Part shown: positions 34,316 to 43,268 of the stretch, in pieces | Numbering within the stretch: the first letter of the stretch is position 1 | How the letters are laid out: every line of letters begins with the position of its first letter | Source: Methylomarinum sp. Ch1-1 | GTDB lineage: Bacteria; Pseudomonadota; Gammaproteobacteria; Methylococcales; Methylomonadaceae | Reading direction: 5' to 3' | Assembly (NCBI RefSeq): GCF_030717995.2 | Contig: NZ_CP157743.1 | Location: 3,312,501 to 3,376,500, forward strand | Length of the DNA: 64,000 nucleotides | Made by a program: the position numbers and the translations under genes | The notes under the pieces: generated by a model | The model's database searches: none | What the model saw: the letters and a program-made list of their open reading frames with translations, nothing else | Told to the model about the DNA's origin: nothing

Positions 34316-37026
34316 AAATCACGCAGCGAATGGCCAAACTAGCGGAATATTTCGCTCTGCATCCAAGATGGGTTTTAGGGCTGACCCTGGTGTTGACGAT
34401 CATTGCCGGCTGGGCCGCTCAACAACTCCCGATTCATACCTCGCGTCAAGCGCTACTTCCCCAGAATACGGAGGTCGCGCAACGCTTCAACGATTTCTTG
34501 CAGAATTTCGGCGCCGCTTCGGATCTGATCGTCGTTTTGGAAGGCGCTCCACGCAGCGAACTGGAGTCCTTTGCCAACGATCTGGCCGCCAGGCTTAGAG
34601 CCGAACCCGAGATTGGACGGGCGACCTCCCGTCTCGACATGACATTTTTTCTGAACCATGCCTACCTGTTGCTGCCGAACGAAGGGCTGGATAAACTATC
34701 GGCCCTCGCTAACAACCCCATTGCGATCGACGGGGGATTGGAACATAACCTGGAAAAAGCCCTGAACTGGAGCCGAAAAAATTCTCCATCGGTGGGAACG
34801 GACATCGAGCTACAGACCGCCGAGGCCGGCCTGAACCTGGCCACGTTTTTCCTGGAACAATGGCGGCGCTGGTTATTCGCCGAAACAGTTCCTGAAGACC
34901 TGGACTGGAACCGGCTATTGGAAAAAAGTAGCGTGGGTGGCATGACCGACGGCTACTTTGCTTCACACGATGGTGGGATGCTGTTTGTTTTCGTCCACCC
35001 GAAAAACGCTTCCGGCAATTTCGAGCATTTGGGCCCCTTCGTCGATAAGGTCAAGCGGGTATCGGCGAACTTGATCGATCTAAGCCAAACCGCCGGCCAT
35101 ACTCCACCGACCGTTGGCTTGACCGGACTGCCGGCGCTCGAATATGAGGAATATGTCAACATTCGCCAGGATATCAAGTTCGTGACCATAACCTCCGCCA
35201 GCCTGGTCGCCATGTTGATTTTACTGGTAGTACGCAGCCTGCGCTGGGCCGCGCTCATTTTCATTCCGATGGGAATCGGCGTCCTGTGGAGCCTGGGCCT
35301 GGCACTGATCAGCGTCGGCCATCTGAATATGATCACCGCGGCCTTCATCGCCATTCTGTTCGGTCTGGGGGCGGATTACGGCATTTTCACCACCTCACGC
35401 ATCGCCGAGGAGCGCCGAGCAGGCAAACCCTTGCTGGAAGCGATCGGAGCCGGGATCGGTTCCTCTTTCACTGCGGTGTTGACGGCGGGCGGTGCTTCGC
35501 TACTGATCTTCGGCGCCCTCAGCACGGTCGATTTTCCAGGCTTCTCCGAACTGGGCATCATAGCGGCTTGCGGCGTGCTGATGATCCTGCTCAGCACTTG
35601 GCTGGTTCAGCCCGCGCTCTACGCCCTGTTGCCGCCAAAACTCAGAGTCGACTCCTCGCCAAAACCGGGTCTCTCCCCCGCTGCGTCGACCAAAAGCCTT
35701 ACCGGGTTTCCCAAGTTGCTCTCCTTAACCCTTGTCATACTGGCCATAGGTACTGCTGTCTTCGGCGGACTGAAAGGGTTCGCGGCCGATTTCGACTACG
35801 ACGTGCTGGCGATGTTACCCGAAGATTCCCAGGCGGCCTATTATCAACGGCGCATGGTTGAAGAGAGCGACATTCAACCCGAGGTCATTATTTTTACCGC
35901 ACAAGACATGGACGAGGCTCGACGAATCAATCGTGAGGCAGGTAAGCTGAAGACGATTGCGCAGACGCAATCTTTGACCGGCCTTTTTCCCGAGGATGCC
36001 GACCATCGGCTTCGGCAGGCCGAGAGTATCGGTGAGACGTTCTCCCGGAGCGATTACCGCAAGCAACTCGCCGAACTGGAGCACGAAGGCCTGTCGTCAA
36101 CATCATTCGAGTTAGTGAAGGCGATATTGGCGAACAGCACCACTATCATCGATCAGGCTCAGGAACAGGCATTCTCAGCGGGCCATGTCAGCCTGGTCGA
36201 GAGCTTGGAGAACATACGCGAGCAGTTGCGGGCGATAGCGGCTCAACTCAAGTCCGACGACCCATTGAGCCGGGCGCGCAGCGAGAGTTTTTTACGCGCC
36301 TTGATATCGGGCGCAAATGACGGACTCGATATCGTCGACCAATGGCATCAGGCGCGGCCGCTGATTCCGGAGAAGTTGCCGCCGGCCTTGCGTGAGCGTT
36401 TCTTTGCCAACGATGGCACTATCGCGGTTTACGCCTTTCCGGCAAAAACCGTATACGACCCCGACAACCTGGATGCTCTAATACAAGACGTCTATAGCAT
36501 TTCTCCGCATGCGACCGGCTTTCCGACCACGCAACAGGCCTTTGCCAAAGCCATGGTGGCAAGTTTTTCCCGCGGGACGCAATTATCGCTGGCGCTTTGT
36601 CTGCTTTGGGTCATGGCGGCAACACGCAGTCCGCTCGGGTTTACGCTGGCGGCACTCCCCCTGCTGATCGGCGGCGGTTGGATGCTGGGACTGATGGCTC
36701 TAAGCGGCATACGATATAATTATGCCAACATTGTTGCCCTGCCTTTGGTGATGGCGCTGGCTGTCGATTACGGTGTGTGGTTCAGCTATCGTTGGCGCGA
36801 ATTGAAGTTACATTCACCGTTTCAGGTCAGTCTGACTGTCGGCAAGGCCATCGGCCTGGCTGCCGGCACGTCATTGGCCGGCCTCGGCGCCATCACGTTG
36901 GCCAGCTATCGAGGCGTATCCTCGCTGGGCATGAGCGTCACGATCGGATTATTATGCTGTCTGACCGCAACCCTCGTCGTGAATCCAGCCATCGGACAAT
37001 TACTAGACTACAAGAGAAATAGATAA
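34312..37026 (+). CDS. bstA: RND-superfamily sterol transporter BstA (MMPL/HpnN-like)
   Basis: A 904-residue inner-membrane RND transporter of the HpnN/MMPL type. It has an N-terminal helix, a periplasmic loop of about 220 residues, a block of five to six helices (VTITSASLVAMLILLVVRSL ... ALISVGHLNMITAAF), then the same arrangement duplicated in the second half. Charged residues in the central helices (GLGADYGIFTTSR and ALAVDYGVWFSYRWRE) are the probable proton-relay sites. ATG 34312 overlaps the Rieske stop and opens on the first helix; a longer start at 34249 lies inside that gene. In Methylococcus, BstA moves C-4-modified sterols from the inner membrane to BstB. It is cotranscribed with bstB and bstC. 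Confidence 0.9.
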   Translation: MKITQRMAKLAEYFALHPRWVLGLTLVLTIIAGWAAQQLPIHTSRQALLPQNTEVAQRFNDFLQNFGAASDLIVVLEGAPRSELESFANDLAARLRAEPEIGRATSRLDMTFFLNHAYLLLPNEGLDKLSALANNPIAIDGGLEHNLEKALNWSRKNSPSVGTDIELQTAEAGLNLATFFLEQWRRWLFAETVPEDLDWNRLLEKSSVGGMTDGYFASHDGGMLFVFVHPKNASGNFEHLGPFVDKVKRVSANLIDLSQTAGHTPPTVGLTGLPALEYEEYVNIRQDIKFVTITSASLVAMLILLVVRSLRWAALIFIPMGIGVLWSLGLALISVGHLNMITAAFIAILFGLGADYGIFTTSRIAEERRAGKPLLEAIGAGIGSSFTAVLTAGGASLLIFGALSTVDFPGFSELGIIAACGVLMILLSTWLVQPALYALLPPKLRVDSSPKPGLSPAASTKSLTGFPKLLSLTLVILAIGTAVFGGLKGFAADFDYDVLAMLPEDSQAAYYQRRMVEESDIQPEVIIFTAQDMDEARRINREAGKLKTIAQTQSLTGLFPEDADHRLRQAESIGETFSRSDYRKQLAELEHEGLSSTSFELVKAILANSTTIIDQAQEQAFSAGHVSLVESLENIREQLRAIAAQLKSDDPLSRARSESFLRALISGANDGLDIVDQWHQARPLIPEKLPPALRERFFANDGTIAVYAFPAKTVYDPDNLDALIQDVYSISPHATGFPTTQQAFAKAMVASFSRGTQLSLALCLLWVMAATRSPLGFTLAALPLLIGGGWMLGLMALSGIRYNYANIVALPLVMALAVDYGVWFSYRWRELKLHSPFQVSLTVGKAIGLAAGTSLAGLGAITLASYRGVSSLGMSVTIGLLCCLTATLVVNPAIGQLLDYKRNR

Positions 37027-37862
37027 TGCGAAAAATCTGCCTGTTTATTGCTTTCATATGGACAACCTCGGTCGTCCATGCAGCCAACGAACCCGAAATG
37101 ATCGTGGTCTGCTACCCCGGGGGGAGCGTCAATACCAGGGATGCCAACGATGCGATGAGTTCCATGTTGCGGGTCGTGGAGCGTATCGGTCAATGGCAGG
37201 AAAACGGCTTTAACAGTCGATTTACCAGCCAAACCGACGAATGCCGGAAGCTGATGACCGAATACGAGCCCAAATTCGCGATTACCTCCCTAGGCCTCTA
37301 TCTGGAATTGCGCAAACGGCACAACTTGCTACCGCTGGTTCAACCCAGGATTAACGGGCGCACCAGTGAACGCTATCGGGTTCTGGCCAAGCAAGGCAAG
37401 TATAACAGCCTGGACCAGATGCAAGGACTAAGCCTGGGCGGTACGGTTTTGGCCGAGCCCGCCTTCATCGACAAGATCGTATTTGCCGGACAATACGACC
37501 TCGCCCAACACTTTCACCTAAAACCGTCCAAACTCGCGATCCGCACCTTACGCTCTTTGGACAAAGGGGAACTGGACGCCGTCATCTTGAACGAACAACA
37601 ATTCTCGGGACTTTCCGCACTGCATTTGCAATCGCCTCTCGAGGTCGTGTTCATATCGGCCGATATTCCGCTGATGGGTGTTGTGGCCAACGGCTCGGCC
37701 ACGACCGAGGAAGAGCGCGCCCGCTTCAGCCTGGCGCTGCAACATATGTGTAGCGACAGCGAGGGGCAAAAGCTCTGCGAACTGTTTGGCGTGGAATCCT
37801 TCAACCCTGTAGATGACGCGGTATTCGAGCCGCTGTTCAAGCTGTGGACCGAAGGGGGCTAG
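37026..37862 (+). CDS. bstB: Periplasmic sterol-binding protein BstB (PBP-like)
   Basis: A 278-residue secreted protein with a signal peptide (MRKICLFIAFIWTTSVVHAA). The mature part resembles periplasmic substrate-binding proteins of the PhnD/PstS-like type (MIVVCYPGGSVNTRD, FAITSLGLYLEL, LSLGGTVLAEPAF, LDKGELDAVILNEQQ). In Methylococcus the homologous BstB binds sterols in the periplasm and shuttles them between BstA and BstC. The start codon overlaps the bstA stop by one base (TAATG), so translation is coupled. Identification depends on the conserved bstA-bstB-bstC order as much as on sequence. Confidence 0.85.
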   Translation: MRKICLFIAFIWTTSVVHAANEPEMIVVCYPGGSVNTRDANDAMSSMLRVVERIGQWQENGFNSRFTSQTDECRKLMTEYEPKFAITSLGLYLELRKRHNLLPLVQPRINGRTSERYRVLAKQGKYNSLDQMQGLSLGGTVLAEPAFIDKIVFAGQYDLAQHFHLKPSKLAIRTLRSLDKGELDAVILNEQQFSGLSALHLQSPLEVVFISADIPLMGVVANGSATTEEERARFSLALQHMCSDSEGQKLCELFGVESFNPVDDAVFEPLFKLWTEGG

Positions 37863-37866
37863 GACG

Positions 37867-38676
37867 TTGCGCCGATTTCTCTGTTCAACCATTGCGATAT
37901 CGACATTTCTGGCCGGCTGCGCCGAGCTACGGAGCGATCCTGTCGGATTCGAGGATCTTGCCGACTGCCCCGAACAGACGACCGCAGGACTGATTAATCG
38001 ACAAAACCGACTCGGTCCTACGAGCAACAGCCAATCCCTTCAATGCGCATTGATTTTTTTACGCAACAGCGATGACCCCCGGCTTCGGCGCTCCCCGCTG
38101 GCTTCCCGCCTGTGTCTGCATCTGGCCGAACGTGAACCCGATCAGACAAAACGTGAACAACTTGCCGCCGAAGGGGTGGCTTTTGCCGAAGCGGCCTTAG
38201 CCCGGGACGGCGCCGATGACGGTGCGCTGCATTATTATCTGGCGGCCAACCTGGGTCTTGTCGTACGCGAACACATCGCATTGGCCATGAACAACCTAGA
38301 GCGGCTAGAACGCGAAATGCAACAAGCGCTGATATTGAATCCAGATATCGATCATGGCGGACCACTGCGCCTGTTGGGGGCGCTATATCTGAAAGCTCCC
38401 GCTTGGCCGACCGGCATCGGAGATATCGATAAATCACTGACTCTGCTGGCACGGGCCGTCGAACAACACCCGGAACATCCGCTTAACCACCTGTTCTACG
38501 CTCAGGCGCTTTGGCATGAAGATTATGAAACCAATCTGGGCCAGGTCAAAACCGAATTCGCGCTGGGAGAATCGTTATTGACCGAGGCTGACTGGGGCCA
38601 CAACGTCGTTCCGTGGAAAAACGAGTTCATCGAATTCGCACAGGAAATTGGACAGATTGAATCATCAAACCGATAA
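37867..38676 (+). CDS. bstC: Outer-membrane TPR-like lipoprotein BstC
   Basis: A 269-residue protein starting at TTG 37867 just after the bstB stop, behind a GGGGG-rich ribosome site. This start gives a complete lipoprotein signal with lipobox LAGC (Cys18). An ATG farther upstream is buried in bstB. The mature part is helical with repeats typical of TPR/TRAP T-component folds (EQLAAEGVAFAEAALARDG, RLEREMQQALILNPDID, LTLLARAVEQHPEHPLNHLF). In Methylococcus BstC receives sterols at the outer membrane. The lipidated N-terminus agrees with that placement. Last gene of the sterol locus. Confidence 0.85.
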   Translation: MRRFLCSTIAISTFLAGCAELRSDPVGFEDLADCPEQTTAGLINRQNRLGPTSNSQSLQCALIFLRNSDDPRLRRSPLASRLCLHLAEREPDQTKREQLAAEGVAFAEAALARDGADDGALHYYLAANLGLVVREHIALAMNNLERLEREMQQALILNPDIDHGGPLRLLGALYLKAPAWPTGIGDIDKSLTLLARAVEQHPEHPLNHLFYAQALWHEDYETNLGQVKTEFALGESLLTEADWGHNVVPWKNEFIEFAQEIGQIESSNR

Positions 38677-38808
38677 ATAATGACGAAACCCGTTCAATCT
38701 AAGGATCAGGACGCCTGGAGCCACTCCCAATCCGAGAATAAATGGGGGTCAGAGCAGGGCTACCTCATTAAATGAATGAGTGGCAAAACAGAAAATTAGC
38801 AACAAACA

Positions 38809-39101
38809 AGCGCGCCACTATTTTTGCGAAAGCTTGTTTTGGGCATCCCAGCCCAATCAAGCGGCAAAAATTACGTGGCAACCATTGCCTTCGGCAGCCC
38901 CGATTCGTCCTGCGTCCGTGCCACTTCGCCAACTCGATGCGGGCTCCGCCGCACTTCCACAAATGACTTGACGCCGTGTCGGGAAGCCTTTTATTTTGTC
39001 TCCACCTTCGCTCACGCTACGATTCCGACAAAACAACCGGCCCTACGGCTATCGGGGACTAAATCTTCACTTCGCACGCTCCGTTTCCAAGATTTTCAGC
39101 G
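38809..39101 (+). repeat. Dispersed repeat F, copy 2 (about 293 bp)
   Basis: Second copy of the 14414-14721 repeat, with several small indels. In this copy no transposase follows. It forms the first part of a 1-kb gene-free zone after bstC. Confidence 0.75.
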
Positions 39102-39122
39102 TACGCCTAAAGTAAGTTAAAC

Positions 39123-39505
39123 GTTTAGGGTGTGTTAAATAGCCCGCCCCGTGCGCATTGAATGCTTTTAGCCGATCCGCTGCGCGTGATCCATCTCACG
39201 GATGTGGGTAGGGTGTGCTGACGAGAGGAAGCGCACCATTTTTGATGCGCTTCACGCTGTTCAGCACATCCGAAGGCAAGGCTACATTGGCATGCAACAG
39301 GATTCGCCGCCAGGGAATCCACCTGGATTCGCACAACGGCCAATTTTGCCCCGGTGGCGGTTTTTGGCGGCTTGCTTCGCGAAGCCGCCCTACGATACGC
39401 TAGGGTGTGCTGACGAGAGGAAGCGCGCCGGTTTTTGATGCGTTTCACGCTGTTCGGTACATCCGAAGGCAAGTCAGTGCTTTGCATAGGAGCGTCGCCT
39501 TGGAG
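39123..39505 (+). repeat. REP1 composite, copy 2
   Basis: Contains REP1 hairpins at 39212-39271 and 39404-39464, separated by the same CTACATTGGCATGCAAC, CCAGG..CCTGGAT and GCTTGCTTCGCGAAGCC blocks as at 2510-2820. It is preceded by GGGTGTGTTAAATAGCCCGCCCCG, which also appears (reversed) at 18045. Confidence 0.8.
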
Positions 39506-39552
39506 CCCTGGGGGTCATGGAGCCCTGGGGGTCATGGAGCCCTGGGGGTCAG
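39500..39552 (+). repeat. 17-bp tandem repeat, three copies
   Basis: GGAGCCCTGGGGGTCAT is repeated head to tail, the last copy ending GGTCAGAG. No coding frame spans it. The GGGGGTCA(G)AG tail is similar to 38745 (GGGGGTCAGAG). Confidence 0.8.
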
Positions 39553-39691
39553 AGTAAAATTAAATCTTATCTTTCGCCAACCAACAGGGCGCCCGACCTT
39601 TTTGTCTGATACCCACCGGCCGGTCAGTTTTTCGATTTATGCTTTAAACCTTCATTCCCTAGCGCCAGCCCTTTGTTCAGCGTCCGTCGAA

Positions 39692-40102
39692 TCTATTCCA
39701 GTAATTCTCCTTCGATATGTCGCTTGAATAACACCCGATATCTGGCTTGCCGCTCAATTGCCTCTCTACCTAACACCATATACAGTACATGAGGTGTAGT
39801 ACATAGTTCGGATAATTTACCAAACGAATTGCTGGCGTAGCTCGACCAAATATATCCCGACGGCTATCCCACCATGCCTGCCCTAACCGGATTCAACTCG
39901 ATATAGCGATAAAGTTCCAATAGGTAGATTTCGTCCTGAACCAGGCATGAATATCGACCTGATATTTCTCCGAAGCTTCCTTTAGCCAATTAGCAGACAC
40001 TGCAAAATCGTGTTTGTCGGCAAAACAAACCTGCCGATTATTACCGCGCTGAATGATGTGTTGTAGTGTTCCAATCGGACATACTCTCGATAGCCTTGCC
40101 AT
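39692..40102 (-). pseudogene. Y1 (HUH) transposase with internal deletion
   Basis: The minus strand begins MARLSRVCPIGTLQHIIQRG, the N-terminal beta-hairpin of Y1_Tnp transposases, and runs to VDIHAW. The segment that should carry the HxH motif is missing. Sequence resumes with YRYIELNPVRAGMVG, the catalytic-tyrosine and NPVRAG block, then an in-frame stop, and homology-like sequence (WSSYASNSFGKLSEL, ending HIEGELLE) to about 39692. The family is related to the intact RAYT at 14744 but belongs to the longer subgroup. Certainly non-functional. Confidence 0.75.
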
Positions 40103-40279
40103 TTTTTTTCCTGCAGTCATCAAATTGATGTGGCAAACTTCAAATTTCACCCTAATTATACGATGCGACTCATGGCTTTTTGAAATGCTGTTTTTTCAGC
40201 AGAGATTTTTTTGGCTTATTGACACAGGACAGGCTGGCAAACGGGTGCCCCCAATTATTCCTGCCAATTATTTTGAGAA

Positions 40280-40777
40280 TTAATCGTCGTCCTGATCCGG
40301 CAATACTATGCTCGCCTCGGATTGTTGATGAAGATCGGAATCAGTGAAGGTTCTTATATCGCAGCAAAACTCAATCTGGAGATTATTCGGATCAAGCAAG
40401 AAGATTGATTTTGCATGTCCAAGATCGATCACCTGAGAAACATCTATCCCCTGGTCTTCCAGCTTATTGCGCATTTTTTCGAGGCCGTCGAGGGTATGAA
40501 TCTTCAGGGCGAAATGATACATGCCGCCCGGCAACCCAAGCGCGCCGTTGATTCCGGTATCATATTCCGCCGGAATGCCCGAGATTTCTTTCGGCTCCAT
40601 GAAAACAATGAACTGTTGATCGCCCACTTCAAAATAGGCTTGGCGCAACATACCTCCTTCTTTGATTCGGGTCTTATGCTCGGCGACAAGGGGGAAACCG
40701 AGCACATTCTTATAGAATTGAATCGTGGCATCCATATCGAGCGTTGATAAACCGACGTGTGAAAATCCGCTGCCCAT
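40280..40777 (-). CDS. VOC-superfamily (glyoxalase/dioxygenase-like) protein
   Basis: A 165-residue protein with two beta-alpha-beta-beta-beta repeats. The first begins FSHVGLSTLDMDATIQFYKNVLGF and the second MYHFALKIHTLDGLEKMRNKL. Candidate metal ligands are His in SHVGL, His in MYHFAL and Glu in LQIEFCC, the usual vicinal-oxygen-chelate set. The C-terminus has a hydrophilic tail ending DDD. The family covers isomerases, dioxygenases and resistance proteins that sequester small molecules. It lies downstream of the GMC oxidoreductase on the same strand, 139 bp away, at the end of the putative RiPP locus, so tailoring or self-protection is possible but unproven. Confidence 0.78.
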   Translation of the reverse strand: MGSGFSHVGLSTLDMDATIQFYKNVLGFPLVAEHKTRIKEGGMLRQAYFEVGDQQFIVFMEPKEISGIPAEYDTGINGALGLPGGMYHFALKIHTLDGLEKMRNKLEDQGIDVSQVIDLGHAKSIFLLDPNNLQIEFCCDIRTFTDSDLHQQSEASIVLPDQDDD

Positions 40778-40915
40778 TACCCTACCTCTCTGTTTGCTTT
40801 TTAAAAACTACCAAATTTCATTTCCGAGTTCAACTTGAAGTTCCAATTATCAGCAATGTTCAATTTGAGAATCGAAAGGGTGAGGGAAAGGATTTTCAGC
40901 TACTTGAAGTCCTAT

Positions 40916-42343
40916 TCATCCACCGCGAACCTGCTCAAGCTTCGTGCGTATATGATCAGCTAAGCGGAGAGTCAACGCAATAAGGGTAAATGTTGGATTA
41001 GCCCAGCTAGCACTCGGAAACACGCTGCCACCAGCAATATAAATGTTGCTGTAATCGTGCATCCGACTATTAGAGTCAACGACGCCATCGGCTTTATTCC
41101 TGGACATGCGTGTGGTGCCGAGATGATGATTCGAATGGAGTAATAAGCTATCATCGCGATCGATCAGATGGATAGTATCCCGCACCTTGCCGACATTAAT
41201 ACGCTCAAATTCGCGGCTTAAATAATTCGCCGTCTTTTCGTATGACTTCCAATCAAGTTCCGTGAGCCGCCAATCCAGGCGGACCCGACGCATTCCCAGG
41301 GAATCCGTTCGATCAGACAGGGTAAGCCGGCTGTTCGGATTGGGCGCTTGCTCCAAAAACATACCAACCTTCGGCGTTTCGTCGTCACTCATACTTGGCG
41401 TCCGATATATATGAGCACGAGCATTCAAAATTTGCGCTTCTTTCTGTATTCGTTCCGACAGCCCTACGCACAACAAAAACTGTTTTTCTTCGTCGAAATA
41501 CCCTCGTTCGAGCCAATTCTTGAATAAACCGACTCTTTCCACGGTCAACGCGCTAATAGACAGATGCGGATGTTCCATGAAGTTTCGTCCCACCCAGTCG
41601 TTGGCGTTACCCAGTCCGTGGCAAACTTGGGTATCCGAATTAAGCAGAATGCGCGCTGTCTCGATGCCACCGCACGCCAAAACAAAGATGTCGGCTGAAA
41701 TATGGCCTTCTCGCCCACTCAAGGTGCGTATTTTGAGCGTTGAGGCCATGCTGTGTTCAGCGTCTAGCCGAATATCAACGACATTCGCATGGGTCAACGT
41801 TATCACATTCTTCGATGTATCGAAGTGATCCCGATGGTGTTCGCTAATTCTCACGGTTGGCGTCCCAAACCGCCAAACAGTGGGGATGACAATCTCATTA
41901 TCGAAAGGAAGTTGGATTTCAGCGCGTCTCGCAATATCTCGAGGGTCAAAATTAAGATCGTCGATATTTAGTAATTTGGCGGTTTTTTCATAATAAGGTT
42001 TAATGGCTTCCACCCCGAATGGCCAACCACTGCCGGGAACCCATTCACGATGAGTGAAGTCATGAGAATCGAAAACAGCGCAATATCCTGCCCATAGTGC
42101 GGAAGACCCGCCGAATTGACGTGTGCGTGTTTCAGTCAGCGGGTAGTCGATGCCCACACATTCACCGATTTGCAGCGCCTGCAGGTCTGCATCGACTTCA
42201 AATCCGCCGCTTTCGATAACAAGCACCGGACCCAAATCGGCCAATTCATTCGCCAAAGTCAGTCCCGCAGGCCCCGCCCCAACGATAGCTATCTGAACCG
42301 ACCGATTCAAATTCACTTTTTCATCTCGAGAATCAAGGATCAT
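40916..42343 (-). CDS. GMC-family FAD-dependent oxidoreductase
   Basis: A 475-residue flavoprotein. It has an N-terminal ADP-binding fold IAIVGAGPAGLTLANEL (GxGxxG at 22-27), the family block QFGGSSALWAGYC, a central CGGIETARILL, and the GMC C-terminal catalytic region HHLGTTRM and SWANPTFTLIALTLRLADH, providing the usual His and Asn. Members oxidise alcohols (glucose, choline, sugars, hydroxyl groups on natural products). It is divergent from the 2OG oxygenase gene (105-bp gap), suggesting shared regulation. Its codon use is more AT-rich than the housekeeping genes, as in the rest of this locus. Substrate unknown; acting on the modified peptide is a hypothesis. Confidence 0.85.
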   Translation of the reverse strand: MILDSRDEKVNLNRSVQIAIVGAGPAGLTLANELADLGPVLVIESGGFEVDADLQALQIGECVGIDYPLTETRTRQFGGSSALWAGYCAVFDSHDFTHREWVPGSGWPFGVEAIKPYYEKTAKLLNIDDLNFDPRDIARRAEIQLPFDNEIVIPTVWRFGTPTVRISEHHRDHFDTSKNVITLTHANVVDIRLDAEHSMASTLKIRTLSGREGHISADIFVLACGGIETARILLNSDTQVCHGLGNANDWVGRNFMEHPHLSISALTVERVGLFKNWLERGYFDEEKQFLLCVGLSERIQKEAQILNARAHIYRTPSMSDDETPKVGMFLEQAPNPNSRLTLSDRTDSLGMRRVRLDWRLTELDWKSYEKTANYLSREFERINVGKVRDTIHLIDRDDSLLLHSNHHLGTTRMSRNKADGVVDSNSRMHDYSNIYIAGGSVFPSASWANPTFTLIALTLRLADHIRTKLEQVRGG

Positions 42344-42447
42344 GTCAAATACATTCGTTCTTGTTATTATTGAATTTTAAGCCCGATTGCACCAAACTTT
42401 GAGCGACTATCATAGATATTACTTAATAACTTGAGAACCATGCCATC

Positions 42448-43047
42448 ATGATTATTCCGCGAGGCCAACTCACATCATTAAAGTCGGACATTGTTAATAT
42501 CGGATTTGCGTCTATAGAAAACTCAATAAATGATGCCTTATTTGTAGCGCTCCGAGAGGAAGCTTTAGCTCAAAAATCACGAGCTCGCCGCGCAGTCGAC
42601 AATGGTTCGGTTTCCTATAGGGGGCAACTGGCTGACCTTGGAGAAGTTGCGAGAGCTTTTTTGACTAGTCATCCATTTGCTGAATTTTTACGGTCAATCT
42701 TTGCTCAACGTTTCATTCTCTCCGAGGAATCAAGTTGTTACACTTACTATGGGACTGGCGATTTCTTAAGCCCGCATCGAGACGTTGCGGATGATTGCCT
42801 AGCGACAGTCTTAGTGTATTTAGAGGCCACCTCCCCAGATCCGAATAAGCTCGACACGGGGTTAGTGTTGAAAATATACGAAGACGGTGTTGGAAAACCG
42901 GCTAATCTCCGACATATGATCAAGACACGCAACGGTTTAGTCGTTGTGGGCCGCGGTTCAGCAGTATGGCATGGTCGGCCACCGCTGCTTGCTGGCGAAC
43001 AAGTGGTTGTTTTGACCGCATGTTTTTCAGCATGCGCCTTGATCTAA
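42448..43047 (+). CDS. 2OG-Fe(II) oxygenase (prolyl-hydroxylase-like)
   Basis: A 199-residue non-haem iron dioxygenase-like protein. The core YTYYGTGDFLSPHRDVADDC contains the HxD pair (His110, Asp112), and the distal histidine is likely His175 in AVWHGRPPL. The double-stranded beta-helix context (ATVLVYLEAT, GLVVVGRGSAVWHG) fits the family. A clear arginine for 2-oxoglutarate is not obvious after the distal His, so the cosubstrate is less certain. Such enzymes hydroxylate peptides, amino acids or small molecules. It is divergent from the GMC gene and convergent with the arginase-like gene; a MITE-C lies just behind its stop. Confidence 0.75.
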   Translation: MIIPRGQLTSLKSDIVNIGFASIENSINDALFVALREEALAQKSRARRAVDNGSVSYRGQLADLGEVARAFLTSHPFAEFLRSIFAQRFILSEESSCYTYYGTGDFLSPHRDVADDCLATVLVYLEATSPDPNKLDTGLVLKIYEDGVGKPANLRHMIKTRNGLVVVGRGSAVWHGRPPLLAGEQVVVLTACFSACALI

Positions 43048-43062
43048 TAATAAAGATTTTAC

Positions 43063-43220
43063 GTAATTATTCAGCGTAGTTTTACTAAGAGGGAGTAGGT
43101 TATTGATTTATCGGGCTGTCTGCAACAGGACGTTGCAGTCAGAGCTTACATGGATGTATTCACGCGTCCCGAGAAATCAATGACCTACTGCCTAAAACCC
43201 GAAAGATACTGAATAGTTAC
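43063..43220 (+). mobile_element. MITE-C copy 3 (158 bp, second interior type)
   Basis: The ends GTAATTATTCAG and CTGAATAGTTAC are flanked by the 8-bp direct repeat GATTTTAC (43055-43062 and 43221-43228). Its interior is the type seen at 2877, here uninterrupted (TTATTGATTTATCGGGCTGT), and provides the empty site for MITE-A. It lies between the 2OG oxygenase and arginase-like genes. Confidence 0.92.
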
Positions 43221-43268
43221 GATTTTACAAATTTCAAAACCTTAGTCTGATTACCTACCCATTTTCAT

